DNA from: Paenibacillus barengoltzii NBRC 101215
GTDB taxonomy: Bacteria; Bacillota; Bacilli; Paenibacillales; Paenibacillaceae
Length of the DNA: 64,000 nt
Reading direction: 5' to 3'
Assembly: GCF_004000745.1 (NCBI RefSeq)
Contig: NZ_BILV01000007.1
Span: 95,804 to 159,803 of the forward strand
The notes under the pieces were generated by a model, which was not told the DNA's origin, made no database searches, and saw nothing but the letters and a program-made list of their open reading frames with translations. Every line of letters begins with the position of its first letter. Position 1 is the first letter of the stretch. Shown here in pieces: positions 63,774 through 64,000 of the stretch. The translations under genes were made by a program, and so were the position numbers.

Positions 63774-64000
63774 GTAACGAGTTGGCCGCAGTAGCTATTG
63801 CTGTAACTGCTTGCCTTAACACGTAACGGACCGTAATGACCTTATTCGCACATTTCCCGGGTATTTCCCAGTGTAACGGACTTCACGGGCCTTATTCGGC
63901 TTGGAGAGCTGCAATTCACGGTGACTACCCTGAAATAACGTCATCTCTGTCCGTTACGTTCCAGAAGTCCCCGATGGCTCCCTATTAACGTCTCTAGTGT
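63774..64000. repeat. cluster of dispersed repeats TAACG-N12-CTTATTCGG
   Basis: Clear plus-strand units start at 63824 (12 bases then CTTATTCGC) and 63874 (12 bases then CTTATTCGGC). A minus-strand unit has its TAACG complement at 63952-63956. Weaker copies start at 63775 and, cut by the window edge, at 63986. The area contains no supported gene. Confidence 0.7.

Noticed and set aside
63710..64000. A gene in the right-end stretch
   Set aside because: Only short frames without SD overlap the dispersed repeats.

Overview
The window looks like a chromosomal segment of an endospore-forming Paenibacillaceae bacterium (Paenibacillus or a close relative). The grounds are the Lpl/Ytc-type ABC sugar importers with large lipoprotein binding proteins, membrane-anchored AraC regulators of Paenibacillus type, a spore-coat transglutaminase, a complete gerA-gerC-gerB germination operon, strong AGGAGG ribosome-binding sites, frequent TTG/GTG starts, and dispersed intergenic repeats of a kind I associate with this family. 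I see no rRNA, tRNA, CRISPR array, transposase, integrase or phage gene.

Layout. 1-4243: the edge of a small basic protein gene, then a LytS/LytTR two-component system (kinase frameshifted) followed by an OFA-family transporter, an arrangement matching the pyruvate-responsive YpdAB-YhjX system. 4273-21778: a glycan-utilisation island, mostly on the minus strand: mutarotase-like protein, large DUF5107-TPR protein with a divergent AraC regulator, YjbR protein, remnant of a second GH95 gene, intact GH95 (alpha-fucosidase family), GH110 (alpha-1,3-galactosidase family), binding protein, two permeases and a membrane AraC regulator whose 5' end looks damaged. 21985-33083: an alpha/beta hydrolase, then a second ABC sugar locus with membrane AraC regulator, first binding protein, strong terminator, two permeases, paralogous second binding protein and two Gfo/Idh/MocA oxidoreductases. 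No ATPase gene accompanies either importer, so both probably use a shared MsmX-type ATPase encoded elsewhere.

33149-43577: SDR, VOC protein, a coat-like small protein facing a spore transglutaminase (both with sigma-K-like promoters), a PRD activator with its fructose/mannose PTS, and KimA potassium importer behind a clear c-di-AMP (ydaO) riboswitch with a transcription terminator, then a threonine aldolase family enzyme. 43814-52813: two chemoreceptors, SDR, MscS channel, calcium-type P-ATPase and uridine kinase. 52872-56605: germination receptor operon. 56820-63709: asymmetric heterodimeric ABC exporter, SGNH hydrolase with altered catalytic blocks, DUF378 membrane protein, a Gly-rich protein with an Sm-like start, a tiny membrane protein and an EamA transporter. 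The last 290 bases carry dispersed repeats with the same architecture as those at 5675-5861.

The most rewarding items are: the GH110/GH95 island with its decaying second GH95 gene; the duplicated binding proteins, one apparently co-transcribed with the membrane regulator; the transglutaminase/Sm-like coat candidate pair under sigma-K-like promoters; the c-di-AMP riboswitch; and the repeat family TAACG-N12-CTTATTYGG.
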